Shown here: positions 28,669 through 36,911 of the stretch, one piece after another
How the letters are laid out: each line of letters begins with the position of its first letter
Position numbering within the stretch: the first letter of the stretch is position 1
Assembly (NCBI GenBank): GCA_031292195.1
Contig: JARLHP010000046.1
Span: forward strand, 1 to 42,700
Direction: 5' to 3'
DNA: 42,700 nt
Source of the DNA: Syntrophobacteraceae bacterium
Lineage (GTDB): Bacteria > Desulfobacterota > Syntrophobacteria > Syntrophobacterales > Syntrophobacteraceae
Position numbers and translations under genes: made by a program
The notes under the pieces: generated by a model
The model's database searches: none
Told to the model about the DNA's origin: nothing
What the model saw: only the letters and a program-made list of their open reading frames with translations

Positions 28669-28702
28669 AAGTATTTTGCAAATCCGTACCCGTGTCCTCG
28701 TA

Positions 28703-28713
28703 TCGTACTCGTA
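28703..28713 (+). repeat. tcgtactcgta, right end of the putative element
   Basis: An exact 11-base direct repeat of 24000-24010. An imperfect copy (cgtgtcctcgta) lies just upstream. The two copies would delimit a 4.7-kb segment. Confidence 0.45.
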
Positions 28714-28722
28714 ACTTTTTAG

Positions 28723-29103
28723 CTGCTCTGAAATGTTTACTGGCTTTGCTTTAAAGGAGTAACGCGGATGTAGTAAGTGGCGTCATCCAGGCAGAAGGTT
28801 CACTGTATAGTTCCTGCTCCAGGGCCTTGCCTGAAAGGTATGAGCGACGCTGGCTGGTTTCCATCCGCTATATCCGTAATGGAAACATATCACGAGAGGC
28901 CGGCCATCTCCACGATGGAATACCGCGGAAATAGAGTACCGCGCAGGGGTAAAATACAGTTAACTGCTACTGTCTACCGATTTTCAAAACAGCTATTCTG
29001 CCAATCAGTAAGCGGTATTCCTGATACAGGCGTCTGTGAGAGGGCTGTCGCTCCCGGCACAGGCCGCCATCCAACCGATTATTCCAAAGGAAAGCGCCCG
29101 CAT
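28723..29103. other. Spacer before the receiver gene, nothing clear
   Basis: About 380 bases. A frame upstream of 29104 is open back to 28777, but its translation shows no motif and looks like chance. No RNA gene or clear promoter is seen. Confidence 0.4.
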
Positions 29104-29655
29104 ATGGCAAGGATCCTTCTGGTAGACGATGACGAAGATCTGCTGTTCCTCATAAGTGAGTATCTAAACTCCCGCGGCATTGAATCCCAGCTTGCGGCAA
29201 ATGCGGCCGAGGCCAGGCTGCGCCTGGAAGAAACGCAATTCGATGCGGTCCTGTCCGATTTCAGCATGCCCGGCGAATCCGGTCTTGACCTCCTGGGCCA
29301 TGTTTTGTCCAGGTTTCCGGGGCTGCCCTTTATCATGATGAGCGGTTCGGATTATTCCTCGCTCAAGGCCCAGGCCCTGGAAATGGGCGGTAGGGAATTC
29401 ATCCCCAAGCCTTTCGAACTCAAGGAGATGGCCGGCATCCTCGAAAAAGCCCTCGGCTTATCCTGCCAGCCCCCCGGCAAAGGCTTGCACTTCCCGCAGG
29501 GAATGGTATCCGCGGTGAGGTGCATACCCCGCGGTTTTGGACGTTCCATCCGGACACCCGGCAACCACGAAAATCAGCGGCGCACCGGGCTGGCCCGGAC
29601 ACACGGTGTCCGGGGCGCAAGGCGCCGGGAGGGGTCCGGCAGGCTCTCTTTGTAA
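29104..29655 (+). CDS. Stand-alone response-regulator receiver with odd tail
   Basis: 183 aa from the ATG at 29104 (MARILLVDDDED). A complete receiver: acid pocket Asp8-Asp10, phospho-acceptor Asp52 (AVLSDFSMPG), Ser/Thr switch in FIMMSGSD and Lys in FIPKPFE. It ends at about residue 122. The remaining 60 residues or so (for example RTPGNHENQRRTGLARTHG) are Arg/Gly-rich and look like read-through of non-coding DNA rather than an output domain, so the original stop may have been lost. CheY-like proteins relay phosphate to partner proteins. It is close to, but not in an operon with, the kinase at 24421-27900 (opposite strand), a possible but unproven partner. aaagga lies about 13 bases before the start. 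Confidence 0.82.
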   Translation: MARILLVDDDEDLLFLISEYLNSRGIESQLAANAAEARLRLEETQFDAVLSDFSMPGESGLDLLGHVLSRFPGLPFIMMSGSDYSSLKAQALEMGGREFIPKPFELKEMAGILEKALGLSCQPPGKGLHFPQGMVSAVRCIPRGFGRSIRTPGNHENQRRTGLARTHGVRGARRREGSGRLSL

Positions 29656-30099
29656 CAGCTCGTCACATCCCACCCGGAAACCATCAAAAGGGTATCCTGC
29701 GCGACTTTACGGCTTCGCGTGGGCACACTTTTCCACACAGACAGAATTTCGAACCCTCCCTCAATTTTGCTTCTCATTTTCACGCATATCAGATAATATG
29801 TGATATGTATATTTGCCGCGCCGGGCGGCCGGGGTCTCCATGCCCCCCGGTCTCCTGGTTTTGCTGGGCTTTGCGGAAAAATTCAGAGCTTCGCGGAGGA
29901 GCACTTGAAAGGCGAAATCGGGGCTACTTTACAGCCCTTTTCGATTTGAGTGATCGCTGTGAGCGAGGAAAGCTATTTTGTAGCTATAATCCTTGAAAAA
30001 GTCTTTCTTTTTATATAGAAGAGAAAGTGAAACTAGAGAAGGTGAAATGAAAACTGCCTCTGTATTTTCCAGATCAATACCGCAGAAGGAGGATTAACC
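29656..30099. other. etfBA upstream region
   Basis: About 440 bases without a gene. It contains a tataat at 29985-29990, a candidate -10 without a good -35, and AT-rich sequence up to about 30060. The etfB ribosome site aaggagg is at about 30086-30092. Confidence 0.4.
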
Positions 30100-30891
30100 G
30101 TGAATGTAGCAGTGCTGTTGAAACAGACTCCGGATACCGAATCGGTCATCCGCATCGCAAGCGACGGCAAATCGATCGTGACCGACGATCTCAAATGGAT
30201 CGTCAACCCCTATGACGAATTCGCCGTGGAGGCGGCCCTTCGTTTGAAGGAAAAACATGGGGGAAGTGTGACGATCATCAGCTGGGGACCTCAGAGAGTG
30301 GTGGAATCCATTCGTACGGCGCTGGCCATGGGCGCGGATACCGGCGTTCTGATCGATGACCCGGCCCTGGAGAGAAGCGACAGCCTGGGGGTGGCGACGG
30401 CCCTGGCGGCGGCTGTAAAGGAGCTCAATCCGGACATCGTCCTGTGCGGTTCGCGCGCCGTGGACTACGATATGGCGCAGCGCGGTCCGATGGTCGCCGA
30501 ATTCCTGGGATGGCCCCACCTGGCTCTGGCCGTTTCGGTGGATTCGGACGGCAAAAGCGTCACGATCGACCGGCCCATCGAGGGAGGCAAGGTGGTTCTG
30601 GAATCGAGCCTGCCCGCAGTGGTCACTTTCGGCGGTTCGCACGCCGTCTGGAACCCCAGATATGCATCCTTGCCCGGCATTATGAAAGCCAAAAAGAAGC
30701 CTCTGGCCGTAAAGAAGCTGGCCGACCTGGGAGTGGATGCCGCCGTGGTGGGGGCGGCCAAAGTACGGGTGACCTCCATGGAAATGCCCCTCCAGAGAGC
30801 GGCTGGAAAGCTTGTGGACGGCGGTCTGGATACGGCCGGGAAAGCTGTGGAACTCGTTCGGGCGTTGCATCAAGAAGCTAAGGTGATCTGA
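30100..30891 (+). CDS. etfB: Electron transfer flavoprotein beta subunit
   Basis: 263 aa from a GTG behind aaggagg. With EtfA it forms a cytoplasmic FAD-containing heterodimer that takes electrons from acyl-CoA or similar dehydrogenases. Typical features: NVAVLLKQTPDTES start, WIVNPYDEFAVEAALRLKE, ALAMGADTGVLIDDPA, the AMP/FAD-loop region VLCGSRAVDYDMAQRGPM, and the signature PAVVTFGG followed by PRYASLPGIMKAKKKPL, the dehydrogenase recognition loop. No dehydrogenase or EtfQO/FixABCX partner is adjacent, so its redox partner is unknown; in syntrophic and sulfate-reducing bacteria EtfAB often links to membrane Fe-S proteins. Confidence 0.95.
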   Translation: MNVAVLLKQTPDTESVIRIASDGKSIVTDDLKWIVNPYDEFAVEAALRLKEKHGGSVTIISWGPQRVVESIRTALAMGADTGVLIDDPALERSDSLGVATALAAAVKELNPDIVLCGSRAVDYDMAQRGPMVAEFLGWPHLALAVSVDSDGKSVTIDRPIEGGKVVLESSLPAVVTFGGSHAVWNPRYASLPGIMKAKKKPLAVKKLADLGVDAAVVGAAKVRVTSMEMPLQRAAGKLVDGGLDTAGKAVELVRALHQEAKVI

Positions 30892-30908
30892 GCCAAGGAG
30901 AGCAAAAA

Positions 30909-31898
30909 ATGGGAAAGTGCGTGTGCATCATCGCCGAATTTCGCCACGGCGCCTTTCGCCGTGTGACCTATGAAGTGGCCAGCGAGGGCAAAAGGCTTGC
31001 CGATGCCCTGGGCGTAGGCTTGTGCGCCGTAGCGGTGGGTTCGGGCGTTGCCGATAAGGCCGCCGAACTGGGCCGTTACGCCGTCGATAAGGTTTTTGCC
31101 GTGGATGACCCGGCGCTGGAAAATTACCTGGCGGAAAGCTATGTGCCGCTGGTGGCCGATGTGTTGGCCGGATGCGACCCGGCGGCCGTGGTTATGTCCG
31201 CCTCGGTGGACGGCAAGGACTTTGCGGCGCGTCTGTCGGCGCGGTTGAAGGCCGGACTGGCCCAGGACTGCACCCAGGTGGTGTGCGAAAACGGGAAGAT
31301 CAAGGCCAAAAGGCCCGTGTTCGCGGGCAAATGCTACGGCTGGTGTGAATGGGCCGAAGGGGCGCTTCCGGTCATTTCGTGCCGTCCCAACGTCATGGAC
31401 TGTCTTGCCCCGATGGAAGACAAAAAGGCCGAAGTGGAAAAAGTCCAGGTCTCCATTCCCCAGACCAGGTCGTGCGTTAAGTCGCTGGATCTTGACACTT
31501 CGGGCAAAGTCGAACTTACCGAGGCTGAAATCATCGTCTCGGGCGGCCGTGGTATGAAGGGACCCGAAAATTACGCCATGCTCGAAGAACTGGCGAAGGT
31601 CCTCGGGGCCGCGGTGGGGGCCTCCCGTGCCGCCGTCGATTCCGGATGGCGTCCTCATGCCGATCAGGTGGGCCAGACCGGAAAGGTTGTCAACCCCAAT
31701 CTCTACATAGCCGTTGGAATTTCCGGGGCCATTCAGCATCTTGCCGGCATGGGTTCGTCCAAGTTCATCGTGGCCGTCAACAAGGACTCTGAAGCCCCGA
31801 TTTTCAGCAAGGCCGATTATGGAGTCGTGGAAGACCTTTTCAACTTCGTTCCGGCTTTTACCGAAGAAATTCGAAAGTTGAAAAGTTCCTGCTCCTAG
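30909..31898 (+). CDS. etfA: Electron transfer flavoprotein alpha subunit
   Basis: 329 aa, 17 bases after etfB, with ccaaggagag before the ATG. The N-terminal Rossmann-like half (CVCIIAEFRHGAFRR, PLVADVLAG) is followed by the FAD domain: IIVSGGRGMKGPENYAMLEEL, VGASRAAVDSGWRPHADQVGQTG, NLYIAVGISGAIQHLAGM and IVAVNKDSEAPIF, all diagnostic. It carries the stable FAD that shuttles electrons. It is followed by a strong terminator, so etfBA is a two-gene unit. Confidence 0.96.
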   Translation: MGKCVCIIAEFRHGAFRRVTYEVASEGKRLADALGVGLCAVAVGSGVADKAAELGRYAVDKVFAVDDPALENYLAESYVPLVADVLAGCDPAAVVMSASVDGKDFAARLSARLKAGLAQDCTQVVCENGKIKAKRPVFAGKCYGWCEWAEGALPVISCRPNVMDCLAPMEDKKAEVEKVQVSIPQTRSCVKSLDLDTSGKVELTEAEIIVSGGRGMKGPENYAMLEELAKVLGAAVGASRAAVDSGWRPHADQVGQTGKVVNPNLYIAVGISGAIQHLAGMGSSKFIVAVNKDSEAPIFSKADYGVVEDLFNFVPAFTEEIRKLKSSCS

Positions 31899-31993
31899 TC
31901 CCACCCTCTGGAATGACGCGAGTAAAGGTGGCTGTCTCACTTATGGCGGCAACTTTGCTCCTGTTTGACATCTTCGGAGCGAGCCGCTAAAAT

Positions 31994-32041
31994 CCCCTCT
32001 CTTCCCCCTGGCCTTTAAAAGGGGAAGGGAGGGGTTTTTTT
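31994..32041 (+). terminator. Rho-independent terminator after etfA
   Basis: cccctctcttcccc (31994-32007) pairs with ggggaagggagggg (32021-32034) with one mismatch, followed by a run of seven T (32035-32041). Confidence 0.85.
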
Positions 32042-32097
32042 CTCCGCTTGGCCTGAGTTTGATCTTCTATCCGCAACATTCAGCAGAAGGAGAACAA

Positions 32098-32949
32098 GTG
32101 AAAAGGGTCTTTAAAATCGTCCTGATTTTGATGGCATTGTCCTTTGCCGGCAGTTTGCCTTCGATGGCCCAGTCGAAGACCAAAATTACGGTGAGAGGGG
32201 CTTACTCCATGTGGGGCAGGGTTCGCAGCATCGCCATGACCTACATGAAAGATCATCCTAAAACCGAGGTCTTTGTCTACAGTCGCTCGCTGGTGGCCGA
32301 AGGAATCAACATGCTCATAGCGGGGAAGGCCGACGTGGCTATGGCTTCGCGCAAAATTACTCCTCCGGAAAGCGAAGCGGCCAAAGCCAAAGGGGTTAAG
32401 ATCGATGAACACCTGATCGGATACGGCGCAATAGTGATAATAACCGGCAAGCAAAATCCGGTTAAAGATCTCTCGGTGGATCAGGTGAAGAATATAATGA
32501 CAGGCAAAATTGCCAACTGGAAAGAGGTCGGCGGGAAAGATCAGGCCGTTACGGTTTTTAAGATCAGCGAAAAGACCCATCCCGGAACACTATACTTTAT
32601 CGAAAACGGCATGTTGGGCGGCGCCCCGATTACCGGGAAGGCCGTGACCTTGTCAACTTTTCCGGATGTGGTCCAAAAAGTGGGGAAGACGCCAGGCGCC
32701 ATTGGTTGCGTCAGAATGCGTGACCCCTTTCCCGGCCCCAGGGCCAGCACCAGCATTGTGAAGGTCAAAAAAGACGAGCATTCCGCCTCGGTTAGCCCGT
32801 CCAGGGACACGATTTCCGATGGGACCTATCCGTTCAGACGTCCGTACTATCTCTACACCGCGGCTACCGCCAACAAAGAAGTTCGCAGCTTTGTGGACTT
32901 TGCGGTCAGCCAGGGATGGGGGCAGCCGGCCCTTTCCCACTTGTGGTAG
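32098..32949 (+). CDS. Periplasmic PstS-like substrate-binding protein
   Basis: 283 aa from a GTG at 32098, five bases after aaggag. A signal peptide (KRVFKIVLILMALSFAG, cut likely after MAQ) sends it to the periplasm. The mature part looks like a PBP_like-2 phosphate-binding fold: KITVRGAYSMWG, the substrate loop ADVAMASRKITPPE, GKIANWKEVGG and TPGAIGCVRMRD, and YPFRRPYYLYT, typical of PstS/SphX-type proteins. No pst permease or ATPase genes are near, so it is an orphan; anion binding is likely but phosphate is not proven. Starts about 57 bases after the etfA terminator. Confidence 0.82.
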   Translation: MKRVFKIVLILMALSFAGSLPSMAQSKTKITVRGAYSMWGRVRSIAMTYMKDHPKTEVFVYSRSLVAEGINMLIAGKADVAMASRKITPPESEAAKAKGVKIDEHLIGYGAIVIITGKQNPVKDLSVDQVKNIMTGKIANWKEVGGKDQAVTVFKISEKTHPGTLYFIENGMLGGAPITGKAVTLSTFPDVVQKVGKTPGAIGCVRMRDPFPGPRASTSIVKVKKDEHSASVSPSRDTISDGTYPFRRPYYLYTAATANKEVRSFVDFAVSQGWGQPALSHLW

Positions 32950-32983
32950 TCGAATCATCGAAGGCGAAGGTCAAAAGAGCGGG

Positions 32984-33012
32984 GTGCGGGGGGACATGCC
33001 CCCCCCCCGCAC
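32984..33012. other. Strong GC hairpin between convergent genes
   Basis: gtgcgggggg (32984-32993) pairs perfectly with ccccccgcac (33003-33012), in the gap between the PstS-like gene and the converging selO. No T-run follows, so it is at most a factor-assisted end or an RNA-stabilising hairpin. Confidence 0.6.
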
Positions 33013-33089
33013 CTCCGCGGGATCCGGGGACTTGGCCGCTTGAGGGTAACTCTTGCCGGTTGGCCGGCAGGGCAGGGATTTTCCACCTG

Positions 33090-34547
33090 TTAAGTTCCGC
33101 AAAACGTGGCCCGTACAACCTGCTCGGGTTGGGGCGCCGATTTATAGCCGCTGAACTCCTCCTGCTCTTCATAAGGTTTTTTAAGCACCTCGTTCATTTC
33201 ATGAAACAGGCTGAAGTCCCCCTGCAGCCCCGCTTCGATCACCTGCTCGATCTTGTGGTTCCTGGGGATAAAAACCGGATTTACCCCGTTCATCGCCCCC
33301 CGTATTGTCTCAGCGCCAAGGTGTTGACTTCCCAGCCTCTTTTGCCACAACGGATAGAACTCCTGAAAGGCGCTGGTTCTTGGGAAAATGTTCAAATCAC
33401 CGTCGCTTTCCACGAAGTTTGCAAGATTTCGAAAGCTTAAGGTGTAATCAAGTTGCTCTGATTCCATGTACCGAAGCCACTTAAAGAGAAGAGCCCTGTC
33501 CCCGGGTTCCACATCCTTTGTAATCCCTAATTTAGTAAGCATCTTTGCGGTAAGCCTGCGCTCGAAAAGAGCGCTGAGTGAGTCCAATTCATCATTCAGG
33601 AGCTTCGCCGTCTCCCGGGAGGTCTGATCGGTCAACAACAGCAGGCAGTCGCCGAGTCGGGATAAGTTCCAGAGGGTGATTTGGGGTTGATTGGAATAGG
33701 AATACCGACCGAATTGGTCAATCGAGCTGAAGACCTTATCAAAACGAAAGTGATCCATGAAAGCGCACGGTCCAAAGTCGATTGTCTCTCCCGCTATGGA
33801 CATGTTGTCCGTGTTCATGACGCCGTGAATGAAACCTAGAGCCATCCAGCCGGTCACAAGTTCAACCTGGGCCTCCCCGACCTTTTGAAAGAAAAGAAGC
33901 CAGGCCTCGGAATCATTTTGGATCTCGGGGTAGTGCCTTTGAATCGAATATTGCAATAAGCGCTTTATGTTTTCCAGGTCGCCTCGGACGGCGAAATATT
34001 CAAAGGTGCCAACTCGAATATGGCTTGCGGCCACCCTGGTTAGAATCGCTCCAGGAAGGGCTCTTTCCCGGTATACCGGTTCTCCTGTCGTGGCCGCGGC
34101 CAGGGACCGGGTGGTGGGCAGGCCCAAACGATGCATGGCCTCGCTCACAATATACTCCCGCAACACAGGTCCCAGCGGCGCCTTTCCATCTCCATTTCGA
34201 GAATAGACCGTTTTCCCCGATCCTTTGAGCTGCAGATCGTGACGCCGTCCTGAAGGGGTCACAACTTCTCCCAGCAGCAGCGCGCGGCCATCCCCGAGCT
34301 GGTGGACGAACTGGCCGAATTGATGCCCGGCATAGGCCAGGGCTATGGGGTCCGAGCCGGGGAGCAATTTTTGACCTGTAAATACTTCCGCCAACTCCTC
34401 GTCCGGAAGTGAACCTGGTTGAGCGCCGAGCTGTTGCGCCAACTCAAGGTTCCACCCGATGAGTTCCGGTTTGGGAACCCGGGCCGGCTTCACCCTGGTG
34501 AAAAATTTTTCCGGAAGTCGAGCATAGGTATTGTCAAACTGAAACAC
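33090..34547 (-). CDS. selO: SelO protein AMPylase (YdiU/UPF0061)
   Basis: 485 aa from the GTG at 34547, with a purine-rich stretch about 11 bases upstream; the frame to 34652 adds non-family residues. SelO is a pseudokinase that transfers AMP from ATP to Ser/Thr/Tyr in redox-related proteins. Hallmarks: FDNTYARLPEKF start, QLKGSGKTVYSRNGDGKAPLG (nucleotide-binding Lys), IHGVMNTDNMSI and IDFGPCAFMD (metal-binding Asn and the DFG Asp), and the conserved end VVRATFCGT. Length and both ends are complete. The C-terminal Cys is the position held by selenocysteine in some homologues; here the codon is a plain TGC. Confidence 0.93.
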   Translation of the reverse strand: MFQFDNTYARLPEKFFTRVKPARVPKPELIGWNLELAQQLGAQPGSLPDEELAEVFTGQKLLPGSDPIALAYAGHQFGQFVHQLGDGRALLLGEVVTPSGRRHDLQLKGSGKTVYSRNGDGKAPLGPVLREYIVSEAMHRLGLPTTRSLAAATTGEPVYRERALPGAILTRVAASHIRVGTFEYFAVRGDLENIKRLLQYSIQRHYPEIQNDSEAWLLFFQKVGEAQVELVTGWMALGFIHGVMNTDNMSIAGETIDFGPCAFMDHFRFDKVFSSIDQFGRYSYSNQPQITLWNLSRLGDCLLLLTDQTSRETAKLLNDELDSLSALFERRLTAKMLTKLGITKDVEPGDRALLFKWLRYMESEQLDYTLSFRNLANFVESDGDLNIFPRTSAFQEFYPLWQKRLGSQHLGAETIRGAMNGVNPVFIPRNHKIEQVIEAGLQGDFSLFHEMNEVLKKPYEEQEEFSGYKSAPQPEQVVRATFCGT

Positions 34548-34785
34548 TGCTTTTTTTTCTCTCTTTCCAGGCTGCGCATTAAACCACTGCCGCGGCCACA
34601 CACCAAAAGTGAAGGACGCGGGGAGATTACAAAGCCCAGCCGTCCTCCTCACAAATTATAATCTCATTGCTTTGTGATAGACGATAATCATAATCACTTT
34701 TAATTTACGGCGACAGGCCAGCCCGACAACAGCCGGAAAGAAGATGGATAATACGAGGTGGCGTTCAAGACGCGCGTGGGCGTAG

Positions 34786-34812
34786 GATGGGTGGAGCGAA
34801 GCGCAACCCATC
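34786..34812. repeat. gatgggt...acccatc palindromic repeat
   Basis: gatgggt (34786-34792) and acccatc (34806-34812) around gagcgaagcgc. Same intergenic repeat type as 19287-19332. Confidence 0.6.
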
Positions 34813-34886
34813 AGGCAAATCTTGAACGTAACCTGGTAATCGTGGCGCTTACAGATACTTACCCGGGCAATCCAGGAATCGGCCCG

Positions 34887-35728
34887 TTACTTCCCGGGTA
34901 CATGCGACAGGAAGTGCAGAAGCGATTCGTTGAATTGCCGCGGGTCCTGGAGGAAAGCGAAATGGCTGACCTCGGGCAGAATCAAAAGACCCGCGCCGGG
35001 AATATGGGTGGCCATGAATTCTGTATTCTCGCGCTTGATCGCCTCGTCATGGTCGCCGTCAACGATCCAGGTGGGGACGTGGATTGATTCCAGGTCGGAC
35101 GCGGTCCAACGCGGCTGGGTCTGCCACATCGTGGTGATCTGCGCCACAAAGGCCCGGAATTGCGCCGGCGTTGGGGAGAGCCGCTCATATTCCTTGCCTG
35201 CCCGGGCTATAAAACCGTTGCAGACTGGGCTCCCGGCGATATCGGCCACGCCTGAGGGGTTGGAATTGGCGGCGAAAGCGAACAGTTTCGCAATGCGGTC
35301 GGGATGGTGCATGGCGATGTCCGGGCCGATAATGGCGCCATCGCTCCAGCCAACGATCGCAGCCCTTTTTATTCCGAGACGATCCATGAGGCCGAGGACA
35401 TCCCCGGCCATCAAATCATAGCCGTAGGGGGTCTTGTCCCGGGTGCTGCGCCCATGGCCGCGGCTGTCCATTACCACGACCTTGTAATGCCTTTGGAGGG
35501 CGTCACCATTGGCCGGGCCGCCGTGAAGCAGGATCACCGGCCGGCCGTGACCGAAGACTCCATACCGGATTCGGATGCCGTTGACCGGCATATAGCCGCT
35601 CTGGAGCGGTGGCGGCAGCGCCGGGGGGTAGCCGGCAGCCTCATCCATTGCTCCATGGCCGCCCCGGCCGGCGCTACGGCCATAAAGAGGCTCAGTGCGG
35701 CAGCAACCAGGATTCGAAGAAATGGCAT
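34887..35728 (-). pseudogene. Secreted alpha/beta hydrolase, frameshifted after the signal peptide
   Basis: The catalytic part (34887-35648, 253 aa from an ATG) is an alpha/beta hydrolase: LLHGGPANG oxyanion loop, nucleophile elbow GWSDG, Asp in VDGDHDEAI and His in EVSHFAF. Upstream on the same strand but in another frame, from 35728, lies a textbook signal peptide (MPFLRILVAAALSLFMAVAP, ending AGAAMEQW) with no product of its own. The two frames meet around 35650, so one base was probably lost or gained. Without the fix the hydrolase would be cytoplasmic, from the internal ATG. A sequencing error is possible. Substrate unknown. Confidence 0.6.
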
Positions 35729-35777
35729 GCCATCCGTCTGTCTATCGTCAAGGCGTACAAGACCATTTCGCCAACTC

Positions 35778-36431
35778 TTAGCCGTTGCGCACAGGGGGGC
35801 GCAGGCCGGCCGTTCTCACGGCCAGGCGGTAGCAGTCCCCGGGGAAGAGCACCTGCAGGTCTTCGAGGTCGATGTCATGGTCGGCGCAGGTCTGCTCGAC
35901 CGTCGGTATTTGGCCGGTAGCGTAATAGCGTTTTCGCAGATATTGGATGATTTCCAGGTGCAGGTCGGATACTTCCGGGATATTCATGTTGCGCATCCTG
36001 AAAATGGCGAAATCGCAGTCCCATTCATCGGGATCGATCAGAAACCCCGCGATATCGACTTTATATACTCTGTCCTGGATGGCATTCCTGGGGCCGCCGC
36101 ACTTCACGTAGGAGGGAAATTGGCTGTAATAGGGAATTCCGGCAATTTTATAGGCGCACCGATTGTTGTCCATCGGAAAGAGTTTATTCAGCTCGGCCGA
36201 ACTCAGGTGGCACTCCCTGCATATCTCGTAGGCCGCCGGACAGGCCCCCTGCTTTAAGAAATGCTCCCTGATAAACTTCAACACTCGCCAATGAAAAGCG
36301 GAGAGCCCTTCTTCAATACCGTTTCGCTGGGCCATTCCCTCGGCAAAACCAGTATCCCAATGAAAAGCGTCGAGCAGAAACTCGTCCGCATCGACCTCAT
36401 AATTTTTCCCATTGAATTCCCAAACTTGCAT
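35778..36431 (-). CDS. Tandem DsrC/TusE-like protein
   Basis: 217 aa from an ATG with gggagga 6 bases upstream. It contains two DsrC/TusE-fold domains: residues 1-102 (WEFNGKNYEVDADEFLLDA, then LKFIREHFLKQGACPAAYEI and KLFPMDNNRCAYKIAGIP) and 122-214 (VYKVDIAGFLIDPDEWDCDF, LRKRYYATGQIPTVEQ, VLFPGDCYRLAVRTAGL). Canonical DsrC has two Cys on a flexible C-terminal arm; here the arm ends in VRNG, Cys92 is displaced and Cys111 follows domain 1, so trisulfide chemistry like that of DsrC is doubtful. It is the last gene of the cytochrome/Fe-S operon, 65 bases after the tetraheme cytochrome, which suggests a redox-regulatory or electron-accepting role. Confidence 0.85.
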   Translation of the reverse strand: MQVWEFNGKNYEVDADEFLLDAFHWDTGFAEGMAQRNGIEEGLSAFHWRVLKFIREHFLKQGACPAAYEICRECHLSSAELNKLFPMDNNRCAYKIAGIPYYSQFPSYVKCGGPRNAIQDRVYKVDIAGFLIDPDEWDCDFAIFRMRNMNIPEVSDLHLEIIQYLRKRYYATGQIPTVEQTCADHDIDLEDLQVLFPGDCYRLAVRTAGLRPPVRNG

Positions 36432-36496
36432 GTCGTCCTCCCGGCGAGGCTTCGTGGTCCAAAGCGCGAACCATTATGGGTAAAAAAACCCTGAGA

Positions 36497-36859
36497 CTAC
36501 TTGCGGACGTGGCATTGCCCGCACATGAGCGGCCCTGTCTTCATGGCTTTATGGCAATCGATGCACTGCTGATGATAAGCGTCCTTGAGGGAGGGCACTC
36601 CCTGCGAGCCTCGCGCCTTATGGCACGATTCGCACGGCTGCCCTTCGCCTCCCCTGTTGTTTTTTAACTTGTCGAAATCGTGGTGGCACCGGGTGCAATC
36701 CAGCTTGTTCGAATGCAACTTGTGGTTGAATTCCACCAGGGGTCTTTCGTGCTTTCCCAGTTCCTTGTGATCGAGCGGGAACTTGTCGCTTTGCGAGTAG
36801 GCGGACTGACAGAAGATAACACCGATAACAACTATTAGCACGAAACACAGACGTCTCAT
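36497..36859 (-). CDS. Periplasmic tetraheme cytochrome c3 (TmcA-like)
   Basis: 120 aa. A signal peptide (MRRLCFVLIVVIGVIFCQS) and four heme motifs: CTRCH, CESCH, CIDCH and CGQCH. The extra His residues (FNHKLHSNK, CHHDF, AYHQQC) fit bis-His class III cytochrome c3. It would take electrons from periplasmic hydrogenase or formate dehydrogenase and pass them to the membrane partner. It sits between an HdrD-like Fe-S gene (52 bases upstream) and a tandem DsrC-like gene, the layout of the Tmc complex of sulfate reducers (TmcA beside TmcB and TmcC). Confidence 0.92.
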   Translation of the reverse strand: MRRLCFVLIVVIGVIFCQSAYSQSDKFPLDHKELGKHERPLVEFNHKLHSNKLDCTRCHHDFDKLKNNRGGEGQPCESCHKARGSQGVPSLKDAYHQQCIDCHKAMKTGPLMCGQCHVRK

Positions 36860-36911
36860 AACAGTTCCTCAAAAGGCGGAAAGACCGCGCGATTCTTTTG
36901 GTTCCCGGGAT

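Noticed and set aside
33090..34547. Selenocysteine in SelO
   Set aside because: The C-terminal motif reads TFCGT with a normal Cys codon, and no in-frame TGA is seen.
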